Origin: an uncultured Prevotella sp.
GTDB lineage: Bacteria > Bacteroidota > Bacteroidia > Bacteroidales > Bacteroidaceae
Reading direction: 5' to 3'
Assembly: GCA_946403845.1 (NCBI GenBank)
Contig: CAMJBL010000005.1
Span: 32,719-96,718, forward strand
Length of the DNA: 64,000 nucleotides
Part shown: one piece after another, positions 38,108 to 47,210 of the stretch
How positions within the stretch are numbered: the first letter of the stretch is position 1
How the letters are laid out: the number at the start of each line of letters is the position of its first letter
The notes under the pieces: model-generated
Databases searched by the model: none
The model's input: only the letters and a program-made list of their open reading frames with translations
What the model was told of the DNA's origin: nothing
Translations under genes and position numbers: made by a program

Positions 38108-40123
38108 TCAGTAGCCGACTTGCCTTTTTCGTATTATATCAGGAGCCGTCATCTCAACCGGTTGTAACCTAACGTCGTACTTTATGCCATCAATGGCGAG
38201 TTTCACGGTTTGACATCCTACATAGGAAAAACGGAGTTCGTCTTGGGTATTCACGACCTTGAGTGTGAACTTGCCTTCGAAGTCGGTGATGGCAGATGCC
38301 ACAATACGACCTTGCTCGTTGATCTCACAGACGGTGGCGCCCATCAGCGGAACGTCGTTGTCTCTCACGGTGCCACTAATCGTGTCGCCAGCCTTCACGC
38401 TATCCCCAACGTAAATGACCGAATTGATGGGTGATGGTTGAGTTTTGGGGGATGTCCCAGGTATCAGGCGGATGGTGAGGGCGGTGTCGGCGGGCTGGAT
38501 CCAATAGGCATCTTTGTAGCCGGCTTTTCTCGCTCTGAGCGTTTGGTCGTACGGCAGCCAAAGGTCGAAATGCCCTTTTTGATCTGTTCTGACCCCTCCA
38601 GCATCTAATGTCCCCATGGAGTGATTGATATAGACAAGTGCATCGGCGATGGGTTTTTCGGTTTCATCATCGAGGACCACGCCCTCGATGTAACGACGGT
38701 TATCGAGGATGACTGGACAGTCGGAGGCGTAAAGCTTATCGACGGAGATCAGGTGCATGAATAACTGTCGCGGATGGGTGGTATTGAAGTAGGCTTCTGC
38801 CCACCAGGAGGATTCGGCCTTGGCATCGGGCGTGAAATAATATCTGCTCTCTATGTCGAAGGAACCATCCCCCTTCAGCGGGTAGGTCCAGAAAGGATGG
38901 GACTTGCCGGCTTTGACTTTTCCCCCGAAGATAAACGCCAGACGGACGAGGCTGTCGGTGCGCTCGATGGACTTGTCGGCCTGCCTGGCGGCTTGCCGGA
39001 TGGCATTGACGACAGAGTCGGTATGATTCTGATCGACTTTAGCTGGAATTTTGATCTCTACCTCGCGGATGAGCGGAACGTAGATGCCACGGGCATCGCT
39101 GCCAAAGGGGCCTAAGTATTCGTTGATCATATGGCCATGTTGGCGCGTGAATTGTCCGAAGAACTGTTCCTCGACAGGCGTGGCAAACAGGTCGGGGTCG
39201 AGGGCATTGTTTTCACCGTTATAGATGAAGCCGTTGGGTCTGAACGCAGAACTGGAACCGATGACATGGCCTTGGTGATAGGTGTCATAAATATCTATGA
39301 GGGACGCCAGGCGACGGGCTTTCGACTCGCTGGGTGAAAGCGGTGCGACAGACAGGAAGGGCCGGGTGGTGACTTCTATGGCTCCGCAGGCTCCGATACT
39401 TCCATATATCGCCGTTGCTGCCGTGTCTGATAACACGCTTACATCTTTCACGTGTTCGTCGTGTCGGAGGAAGTAGGCCCGAAGATCCCTCATCAGTTCG
39501 AGGTCGTAGTAGGAATGTTGATTCTTCATCTGCTCTATGAAGGAGAGGGGGGGCTTTCCCCCGACCTTTGTTATGCGTCGATAAGGGTTGATGAGCTGCC
39601 TGTTCATAGACTTCGGAAGTTCCTTGCCGTTGACGACGATGAGGATGGAGTCGATGATGTCGCCTTCTTCCTCCTCTTCCTTCGGCGGATTATTCAGGCG
39701 CATAAAGGCTTCGGCATAGTCCACATAGTAGCGAGAACCACCGAACGTGAGGCCATAGGCGGGCTTGTTGACATCGTAGCAGCCCTGCACCGAGAGCACC
39801 TCGCCTGGCTCGGCATGGACATTGAAATCGAAGAAGTTGTCCATGTCATCACTCGGGGGCGTGAAGATCAGAAAGTTGCACGGCTCGGTGAGTGGGGTGT
39901 AGAATAAGAACATGCCATGCTCGTTTTTCGTCAACGTTTTCACTTTCATTGGCGGCTGGGCATCCGACTTGATAAGCAGGAGCGTATCGACGGGGTTGTC
40001 CAACTTGGCCATAAACCACCAAGTGCCAGGTATGCTCTTCAGGTCCTCAGAACGCTGGGTGCTCTGGGCTGTGGCGAGGCTGGCGACGAGTGCCAGCATG
40101 ATGATGGTAAAACTTTTCTTCAT
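38108..40123 (-). CDS. Exported protein with barrel-less TonB-plug fragment and C-terminal carboxypeptidase-regulatory-like domain
   Basis: MKKSFTIIMLALVASLATAQ; VSVLSDTAATAIYGSIGACGAIEVTTRP; ISGTVRDNDVPLMGATVCEINEQGRIVASAITDFEGKFTLKV. Confidence 0.7.
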   Translation of the reverse strand: MKKSFTIIMLALVASLATAQSTQRSEDLKSIPGTWWFMAKLDNPVDTLLLIKSDAQPPMKVKTLTKNEHGMFLFYTPLTEPCNFLIFTPPSDDMDNFFDFNVHAEPGEVLSVQGCYDVNKPAYGLTFGGSRYYVDYAEAFMRLNNPPKEEEEEGDIIDSILIVVNGKELPKSMNRQLINPYRRITKVGGKPPLSFIEQMKNQHSYYDLELMRDLRAYFLRHDEHVKDVSVLSDTAATAIYGSIGACGAIEVTTRPFLSVAPLSPSESKARRLASLIDIYDTYHQGHVIGSSSAFRPNGFIYNGENNALDPDLFATPVEEQFFGQFTRQHGHMINEYLGPFGSDARGIYVPLIREVEIKIPAKVDQNHTDSVVNAIRQAARQADKSIERTDSLVRLAFIFGGKVKAGKSHPFWTYPLKGDGSFDIESRYYFTPDAKAESSWWAEAYFNTTHPRQLFMHLISVDKLYASDCPVILDNRRYIEGVVLDDETEKPIADALVYINHSMGTLDAGGVRTDQKGHFDLWLPYDQTLRARKAGYKDAYWIQPADTALTIRLIPGTSPKTQPSPINSVIYVGDSVKAGDTISGTVRDNDVPLMGATVCEINEQGRIVASAITDFEGKFTLKVVNTQDELRFSYVGCQTVKLAIDGIKYDVRLQPVEMTAPDIIRKRQVGY

Positions 40124-40148
40124 AGGGTTATTCGTATTTACTATGATA

Positions 40149-42875
40149 CTATGATCCCATATACTGTCCGATAAAGAAGATGGTGCTAGTAGACCATTCC
40201 CTGATGAAATAGAGGAAAGGATGTGTGGCATGGAAGACGATCTTTTCAGGCTTCGTGAAATCCAGCCCCGCAATACGCCCTTGCAAAGCAGTGGCAACCC
40301 ACGCTTCGGTGCCTGTCTCATCGACCTTGATACGGCCTTTCTGCTTGATCATTTTGATGCAGGATTCTAAATCGAAGAGATTGGAGAAGTCAGCCTTCTT
40401 CATATTGAAAGCATTAGGCATGAGTGCCGACATGATACCAGTGAGATTCACCTCTGACTCCGACTCAAAGCGTGGCAATTTCACATCGACACGGACTCTT
40501 CTCATCTGATCATACATCTTCTCCCAACTGTCGGCCGTCAGCGACTGGGCTACCTCCTGAACGGTCCTACCCTCCTTCGGCAACAAGACAATCATCTGAT
40601 AGGCACCATTACTATAAGGTAGGCAGAGTGTCTGGCAGAGATCGTTCTCAGTATAGAAGAATTGGCGTGTCTGATTCATCATCGGCACCGTCTGCTCTTT
40701 GCCGTCCTCGCCTTTGAACATCTCGTCCTGTGTGTAGGCCTTAGGAAACTTATCCGTCCAGATGCCCTTGAAGTTGATGGTGTTCACCAGGGTAAATTTC
40801 AACTGGTCTGACTCCGACTCCATGAACTTCGTGTCATAACTGTCTTTAGCCACCTCCTTGAAGGCAGGCTTGGGTTGGATATTCTTGTGCGAGGTGAATT
40901 CGTTACTGATGTCAATTGTGGCCAACTTGTCGAGTTTGGGCGTCTCAGTGAGCATCTTGCGACAGAATTTATTAATGTTGGCGGCTTTCTTATCATCACA
41001 GCCCAGCACCTGGTTGATTTGTGTTCTCGTCTTGCCGGCAGATCCGTTGTTGATCAAGCCGAGGGCGTAGGTCATACCCAAGGGCGACAGAAGGATGCTC
41101 TCGCTGGCTCCCACTTTGCGGAATAGGTTGAAACCAAGGTCATTGACAGACATCACCAACGTCTGTTCTTCATCAGACAGACTGACCTGGATTCGCGGGT
41201 TGTTCTCATTCGGCACCCCATCTCCCTCTGCCTCAATTTCGAATGCCTCGATTTCCTTCATGGAGAAAGGCATAACGGCGCTGGTCACCTCTCGCTGCTT
41301 GGTGGTGATTTCGATCACACCGTTTTTACCTTGGGAACCATAGACGGCCGTTGCGGCGGCATCCTTCAAGACGCGCTGCGACTTGATGGTGGCAGGATCG
41401 ATGTCCGACAGCTTACCCTTGAAGATAACACTATCGACGATGATCAGCGGCTCGTTGGTGACGATCAGAGTTTTTCTAATACGTCTGATATCAGCTTTGG
41501 GGAAATGTTTCTTGATGGCAGCTTCCTGTTCATCGCTCATCTCACCCTTTATGGTCAGATTGTCTATCTGCAGGCCGTAGAACCACTCGGGCAACGCCAC
41601 CTTGTCGGTGAAGTTGAGGGTCAGTCTCTTGATGTACTTCAACTGGGCGAGGTGCTCAGGCACTCTGTTCACCCGTAAATCGAGGCCATCGAAAGAATCT
41701 TCTTCGGCCTTTTTCTTGAGACTCTCTACTATCTTTTCGTTGCTCTCTATCTGTCGCACCATCCAACCCATCTTGGGCGTGAGGGCATGCGTCAGGGTGT
41801 CCACTTCCGTTCCGATATAGCCTGCGATGAGCTCCATCGGCGTATCGACAATGACGTTACCATTGGCAATGTCGATAACCTGGTATCTGAAATCAACATA
41901 CACGCGCTCCGATGGCATCTCATGGATGTGAGGCACCTGGTCGAGCGTCTGTCCGTTTTCATCGGGGAACAGTTTGAGCATCCAGCCGTCCAGAACGGTC
42001 GGCTTGCGAAAGTCGCATACCTTATTGCCCACCAGTTTGTCGGGGTTTTCCTTCTTGACCATGTTCTGCCAGAAAGCTTGGTTGGGTTTCCCCTCGGAGG
42101 CCTTGATGAACTCGGTCAGGATGGGTTTGAGGCTTTTGAACCAGTCGCCCATGCCGTACTTTTCCAACTGCTCTGTTTTCTCCAGCACCTTCTGCCAGTC
42201 CTGAGGCGTGCCCATGAGGGTGATAGAGGGAATGCCGCAGCCCATATAATGGACAACGTAGTCGAAATAGGTCTTCACCGTCTCCATCAGCGTGACCTGC
42301 GAGACGATGCGTTCAGTAACACCAGTCGTGGTGAAGTCGGCGGTGATGGTCTTGGCAACGTCGCCCTTGGTGAATTCGTTGATTTGTGCAGCGAAACCGG
42401 CGATGAGTTTCTTCCAGTCAGCATCCTCATGGAGCAGATCCTTCTTGGTCACCACCACCAGATCCATTTTCTCGGTGTGGCTCACTACCTGGTCGCGCAG
42501 TTCATCCGAATGTGCATTCACATAACGTGCAAACCCCTGACTGATGAGCAGCCAAAACATGTCGGGCGAGAGCACCAGCGGACGGTGCTCGGCATAGGCC
42601 CGCACGATCGTCTGGAAGAACACGTCTTTCCCCTTAAAGGTATAAAACCGTTCATCGTCAGAAAAACTCTTGGCAATCCAAATAGGTTCCAAAACCCCTT
42701 CTTCTCTGAAAATGCCATATAGAGCCGAGGAGCCCCTCAACTGGGAATCTTCCATATCAAGAGCATCCTCGTCGATGGGCGCGAGATTCTCGTCGACCAC
42801 GAAGGTGACGCCGTTCTGAGCACTCGCGAAGCTGGCGACGAGTGCCAATATGATGATGATAAAACTTTTCTTCAT
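40149..42875 (-). CDS. DUF4419 - TonB-plug-like segment - serpin fusion protein, exported
   Basis: DUF4419-like AYAEHRPLVLSPDMFWLLISQGFARYVNAHSDELRD; VLKDAAATAVYGSQGKNGVIEITTK; serpin FNLFRK...NSAGKT, LVNTINFKGIW, IKVDETGTEAWVATA, THPFLYFIREWSTSTIFFIGQ. Confidence 0.82.
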   Translation of the reverse strand: MKKSFIIIILALVASFASAQNGVTFVVDENLAPIDEDALDMEDSQLRGSSALYGIFREEGVLEPIWIAKSFSDDERFYTFKGKDVFFQTIVRAYAEHRPLVLSPDMFWLLISQGFARYVNAHSDELRDQVVSHTEKMDLVVVTKKDLLHEDADWKKLIAGFAAQINEFTKGDVAKTITADFTTTGVTERIVSQVTLMETVKTYFDYVVHYMGCGIPSITLMGTPQDWQKVLEKTEQLEKYGMGDWFKSLKPILTEFIKASEGKPNQAFWQNMVKKENPDKLVGNKVCDFRKPTVLDGWMLKLFPDENGQTLDQVPHIHEMPSERVYVDFRYQVIDIANGNVIVDTPMELIAGYIGTEVDTLTHALTPKMGWMVRQIESNEKIVESLKKKAEEDSFDGLDLRVNRVPEHLAQLKYIKRLTLNFTDKVALPEWFYGLQIDNLTIKGEMSDEQEAAIKKHFPKADIRRIRKTLIVTNEPLIIVDSVIFKGKLSDIDPATIKSQRVLKDAAATAVYGSQGKNGVIEITTKQREVTSAVMPFSMKEIEAFEIEAEGDGVPNENNPRIQVSLSDEEQTLVMSVNDLGFNLFRKVGASESILLSPLGMTYALGLINNGSAGKTRTQINQVLGCDDKKAANINKFCRKMLTETPKLDKLATIDISNEFTSHKNIQPKPAFKEVAKDSYDTKFMESESDQLKFTLVNTINFKGIWTDKFPKAYTQDEMFKGEDGKEQTVPMMNQTRQFFYTENDLCQTLCLPYSNGAYQMIVLLPKEGRTVQEVAQSLTADSWEKMYDQMRRVRVDVKLPRFESESEVNLTGIMSALMPNAFNMKKADFSNLFDLESCIKMIKQKGRIKVDETGTEAWVATALQGRIAGLDFTKPEKIVFHATHPFLYFIREWSTSTIFFIGQYMGS

Positions 42876-42887
42876 AGGTTGGTTGGT

Positions 42888-44741
42888 CTAATGGACTCTT
42901 CTTTGGATTCTAATCGTAACAGGCTCCGAAGTCATGATCGATTGCATCATGATCTTGTATTTCTTTTTGTCGATAGCACGCGTCTCGGTTATCATGCCCG
43001 GATAACTGAAACGGAGGCGATTCTCAGGATTCTGAACCTTCATGACAAAACGACCATTAATATCGGTGATGGCCGATTCTACGATACGTCCTTGGGCGTC
43101 AACCTCACAGACGGTGGCACCCATCAGCGGACCCAAATCTTCGCTCACCGTGCCGCTGATCTTGTTGCCAGCCTTCACGGCTTTCGTTTTTTTTGCTTTT
43201 GAGGGCTTTTCGGAGGACAGTGGAATGACAATTTCCTCAACTCTTGTGATCTTGCCTTCCGGGAACCGTTGGTTCAACTGGGCTTCTTCTTCGTCGGTGA
43301 ATTTGCCCCAGATGTAGAGTTCGTCGATGGGAATCTTGTCTAACCATTCAGGGATGACGACGGGATTGCTCCCGAAATTGAGATGCAGCCTGCGGATGTG
43401 CTCCAATTTAGAGAGCGCAAAGGGCACTTCCTGACCTTTACCCACATCGATACTGATATTGCCATCATACTTGTTTTGTTCCTTCATTCGTCCGACTTCA
43501 TCGGATTCCTCATCGGCAATACGTGCCAGCCAGCCGATCTTGGGTGTGAGGGCATGCGTTGTGGCATTTTCCTCGACACCCACAAAGCCTGACCACAACT
43601 GCACGGGGATGGTGTCGAGTGGCTCGCCAGTGGCGGGATCGGTGAGAACCTGTCGGAAACACGCGCGCACCATCTCCTGAGGCATGTTGGTGCTCCACAA
43701 CACACTGTCGGAGGTTTCACCATCCGCATTGGGGAAGAACTTCAGGATCCAGCCGTCCACCTTGGTCGTCTTTTGGGGATCGGGAAGGCAACCTCTGCCA
43801 ATATTTATCTGGTCGACACGCCTTTTCCTGACGATATTTTGCCAGAACTTCTTGTTGGCTTTGCCCTTGGAGGCTTCGACAAACTCCTTGAGGATGGTCA
43901 CCAGATCGTCAGACCACTTTTCCAGCTTGTATTTCCTCAGGCTGCGGGCCTTGTCGAGCACCTTCTGCCAGTCGTCGGGTGTGCCCTTGAGCGTGATGGA
44001 GGGGATGCCACAGATGGCTGAGATTCTGGTATAGATGAAATATTCCTTGACCACATCCATCAGCGAGATCTGCGAGGCAATGCGTTCGGTGATGCCGGTG
44101 GTGGTGAAGTCGGCTGTCATCAGGTCGGCCAACTCACCCTTAGTCTCCCTGGCAATGCAGGCGGAGAAGTCGTTCAACACGTCTTCCCAGTTGGCACCGG
44201 GCAAGAGAATATTATCATCGGAGACAGTCACAAGTTCCATTTTCCCCTCATGAGACACCAGCAGGTCGCGCATCTCCTCTGTATGTGCATTCACATAGCG
44301 GGAGAACCCCTGGCTGATGATGAGCCACACCATGTCGGGCGACAGCACCAGCGGACGGTGGTCGGCATAGGCCTGCAGGATGCACTTGTAGAAGTTGTCC
44401 TTGCCCATGTGGGCCAGTTGCTGCCCCTCAAAACTGGTCTTCAGCACATGATAGTCTTCCGAAGGCACCGCTAAGACGTTGATAATCTGCGCGGCAATAA
44501 ACTTATCGTCGAACTTTGTGATGGTCTTCTTTGGGGCGGGCAGGTCTTTGTCAACTTCAAAGATGGTGCCCACGATGTCCAGTCCAGTACGTGGGCCTTG
44601 AAGCGGGTATTCAACCCCGGTGAGGGTCATCCCTTCGATCTCTTCCATTGAGAAGCGCTTGGCGGTCTGCTGCTGGCTCGTCTGTGCTGTAGCCAGGCTG
44701 GCGATGAGAGCTAGCATGGTGATGGTAAAACTTTTCTTCAT
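42888..44741 (-). CDS. DUF4419 exported protein with C-terminal carboxypeptidase-regulatory-like domain
   Basis: AYADHRPLVLSPDMVWLIISQGFSRYVNAHTEEMRD; ISGTVSEDLGPLMGATVCEVDAQGRIVESAITDINGRFVMKV. Confidence 0.8.
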   Translation of the reverse strand: MKKSFTITMLALIASLATAQTSQQQTAKRFSMEEIEGMTLTGVEYPLQGPRTGLDIVGTIFEVDKDLPAPKKTITKFDDKFIAAQIINVLAVPSEDYHVLKTSFEGQQLAHMGKDNFYKCILQAYADHRPLVLSPDMVWLIISQGFSRYVNAHTEEMRDLLVSHEGKMELVTVSDDNILLPGANWEDVLNDFSACIARETKGELADLMTADFTTTGITERIASQISLMDVVKEYFIYTRISAICGIPSITLKGTPDDWQKVLDKARSLRKYKLEKWSDDLVTILKEFVEASKGKANKKFWQNIVRKRRVDQINIGRGCLPDPQKTTKVDGWILKFFPNADGETSDSVLWSTNMPQEMVRACFRQVLTDPATGEPLDTIPVQLWSGFVGVEENATTHALTPKIGWLARIADEESDEVGRMKEQNKYDGNISIDVGKGQEVPFALSKLEHIRRLHLNFGSNPVVIPEWLDKIPIDELYIWGKFTDEEEAQLNQRFPEGKITRVEEIVIPLSSEKPSKAKKTKAVKAGNKISGTVSEDLGPLMGATVCEVDAQGRIVESAITDINGRFVMKVQNPENRLRFSYPGMITETRAIDKKKYKIMMQSIMTSEPVTIRIQRRVH

Positions 44742-44755
44742 AGATTGGTTGGTTT

Positions 44756-45988
44756 TTAATAAGATGTCGTCATTGTGCCATCAAAACCGATGGCGTCGCG
44801 GTTGAGCGAGCGCACACGGATATACGCTTCGCCAGAGTCATAGAGTTCTACGACATAGTGATAGGAATCCTCCTTGGTCCTGACATCGATGTCGAGCTGC
44901 GTGTATTTGTTCGACTTGGGTTTGCTCTCCTTATAACTCAGCACGGGTGCCTCGAAGTTCAGACCTATCGAGGGTGCGAGCGTGGGCGATACACGAGCCT
45001 GTCCCAGATAGGGCAGATAGCTGTGCAGCGTGTCGCCTCGCAGTTCCAGGTAGAAGTCGGGTGTCACCATCCTCGAGCCGTAGCGCATGGTGTTCATCGA
45101 ACGGATGTCGATGCGCCACTGCCTGGCAGCGATGGCATCGGAGGGCTTCACTTCGTCTCTCTCGTACGTATGGGTGTAGAGGCCCCGGGCCTGGTTGGCA
45201 TCGTTCTTCTTATAGGTGAAGTTGACGGATTCCGTGTCGCTGAACACCAGGGCATACTCGAGGGTGTCAGTACCGTTGGCGTGGTTTTCGTAGAGATGAC
45301 TCTCTGTCGCCTCCTTGCTCAGTGCGGTGAAGACGGTGCGGATGGAGTCAAGGACGGCCTGTTTGGGAGGCGTTGTGAGCTGTCCACCCTTGTTGTGGCG
45401 CTTTTTCGTCTTACTGGCGTTCGGCTTGCGATCGACCATCTTTATCAGGCCCTGCTCCTGCAGATAGGTTTCCAACTGACGGAGCAGCGAGAGCCTTCCG
45501 AGCTCGCTCGAAGATGGCCGAGTCGTGACGGACGAAGGCGAAGCCAACTGTCTGAGGCGCGGGTTCTGACCCTGTCCGGATAGAGGCGTTACCATTTGTT
45601 TCGATACCGTAAGGGGAGAGACTTCAATGGCCTTCATCTCGTTGTCTGACATGAGGTTCTTACGCCCATGATAGTATTCACCTTGAGTGCCGCTGCAAAG
45701 GAATCGGGCTACTTCTTGGATGGGGCTTCGATGGTCACCATTGCCGTCATAACGAAAAGCCAACTCATACTTGATGGTGTCAGCACCCCCCTTGTGAGAT
45801 TCGTAGCGATAGCTGTCGGACGCCTCTTTGCTCACACTGGCGAAAATATGGCGGATGGAGTCGACATTCACATTTCCCCTCTGCTTTTGGAGATAGTCGT
45901 CCAATTGGCTGAGGCGCGGATTGGGCTGCTGAGCAAATGCCATCGTCGCCCAAACAACCAGGGAAATAAGTGTATAGCGTCTGTTCAT
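44756..45988 (-). CDS. Exported protein, paralogous to 49038..50282, internally duplicated
   Basis: DSIRHIFASVSKEASDSYRYESHKGGADTIKYELAF and DSIRTVFTALSKEATESHLYENHANGTDTLEYALVF. Confidence 0.6.
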   Translation of the reverse strand: MNRRYTLISLVVWATMAFAQQPNPRLSQLDDYLQKQRGNVNVDSIRHIFASVSKEASDSYRYESHKGGADTIKYELAFRYDGNGDHRSPIQEVARFLCSGTQGEYYHGRKNLMSDNEMKAIEVSPLTVSKQMVTPLSGQGQNPRLRQLASPSSVTTRPSSSELGRLSLLRQLETYLQEQGLIKMVDRKPNASKTKKRHNKGGQLTTPPKQAVLDSIRTVFTALSKEATESHLYENHANGTDTLEYALVFSDTESVNFTYKKNDANQARGLYTHTYERDEVKPSDAIAARQWRIDIRSMNTMRYGSRMVTPDFYLELRGDTLHSYLPYLGQARVSPTLAPSIGLNFEAPVLSYKESKPKSNKYTQLDIDVRTKEDSYHYVVELYDSGEAYIRVRSLNRDAIGFDGTMTTSY

Positions 45989-46001
45989 GATGATATCTTG
46001 T

Positions 46002-46580
46002 TTAATTATTCATAATTGCTGTGATTTCCTGTTGAAGGCGCTGGCCGCGAGAACGGATGTCCTCCAACTGAGCCGCCATCGCTACTAACGGGTCTTCTTC
46101 GGCGTTTGCTGCTGACTCAGGAGTTGGTTCTGCTTCTGCTGTGAGGGCAGGCTCTACTTCTGGGGTGGGTATCAGTTCAACGAGTTTCATGACCGTTTCC
46201 TGACGCTTCTTTGCAGGCTTATGAGTGGGCTGTGGCGCTGGCGCTTCGACAGGCTCAGAGACCGTATTTGAAGGCTCCTCTATGACAGACTCTCCTTCGA
46301 TAGGCTCAGGAACCGGGGCTGTAGGCTGTTCAACAGTCTGTGCCACGAGGGGCTCTTCAACTGTTTGCTGTTTTCCGAAGTTGAACACAATGAGCAGGGC
46401 GATACAGGCAGCGACGGATATGGCAGCATAGAGCCAAAGTCTGCGAGACTTGGGTGCCGTTGCAGGTTCCACAAGGCGCTGCATCAGCCGATCGTTCAGG
46501 TCGGCGGGCAATGGCGGCAATTGCTGCTCCCGTCGGCTGACGGCTTCGTGTAGGTTCTTATCGTTTCTGAGTTCGTTCAT
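46002..46580 (-). CDS. Single-pass membrane protein in the anti-sigma position
   Basis: TM RLWLYAAISVAACIALLIVFNF; LPPLPADLNDRLMQRL; C-term IRSRGQRLQQEI. Confidence 0.6.
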   Translation of the reverse strand: MNELRNDKNLHEAVSRREQQLPPLPADLNDRLMQRLVEPATAPKSRRLWLYAAISVAACIALLIVFNFGKQQTVEEPLVAQTVEQPTAPVPEPIEGESVIEEPSNTVSEPVEAPAPQPTHKPAKKRQETVMKLVELIPTPEVEPALTAEAEPTPESAANAEEDPLVAMAAQLEDIRSRGQRLQQEITAIMNN

Positions 46581-46583
46581 ATT

Positions 46584-47123
46584 TTAGCGGGTTTTGATGA
46601 TTCTGTAGAGTTTCTTGCGGATGCGGCTCAGCTGCGAGCCGACGGTAGAGGGGTTGGAGTCTGTGACAAATGCAATGTCAGCGAGGCTCATGTTGTCGTA
46701 GTAGAACATGCTCACGATGGTCTGCTCGTGGGGCGGAAGTTTCGCCAGCGCCTGTTCCAACTGTCGGATGGTCTCTTCGTTCTGAGGCACATCGTCTGGT
46801 GCTTCCATTGCGTCAGTGCCCAGATTGCCTTCTTCTATATATAATAAGGTGGGCTTTTTGCCTCTGACGAAGTTGAGCGACTCATGGTAGGCAATGCGGT
46901 TGAGCCATGTGGCGAGCGAGGCCTGACGAGAATCATAGCTCCCGATGCTGCGCAGGGCCTTAAAGAACACATCCTGATAGACCTCTTCGGCGTCCTCGCG
47001 CTGCGACACGATGCGCTGCACCATGCGGAACACCATCGGACCATAGTCAGTGAGCAGCCGTTGGCAGGCGGCAGGCTGATGCTGCTGCAGGTCGCTGATC
47101 AGGATGGTTGAGTCTTGGTCCAT
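46584..47123 (-). CDS. ECF-type RNA polymerase sigma-70 factor
   Basis: EEVYQDVFFKALRSIGSYDSRQASLATWLNRIAYHESLNFVR (region 2); LPPHEQTIVSMFYYDNMSLADIAFVTDSNPSTVGSQLSRIRKKL (region 4). Confidence 0.95.
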   Translation of the reverse strand: MDQDSTILISDLQQHQPAACQRLLTDYGPMVFRMVQRIVSQREDAEEVYQDVFFKALRSIGSYDSRQASLATWLNRIAYHESLNFVRGKKPTLLYIEEGNLGTDAMEAPDDVPQNEETIRQLEQALAKLPPHEQTIVSMFYYDNMSLADIAFVTDSNPSTVGSQLSRIRKKLYRIIKTR

Positions 47124-47202
47124 TTGACTTTGTCTTCTACTTATATATACACACATAATGGAAAATCATTGCACTATTTCCATTATTTTTTTACTTACCG
47201 TG

Positions 47203-47210
47203 CAAATATA
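47203..47210 (-). promoter_or_regulatory. Bacteroidetes -7 box (TATATTTG on minus) for sigma cassette B
   Basis: CAAATATA. Confidence 0.45.

Noticed and set aside
40124-40321. N-terminal extension of the plug/regulatory protein ORF (MRQAPKRGLPLL...)
   Set aside because: Overlaps the serpin C-terminus; a canonical signal peptide begins at 40123.
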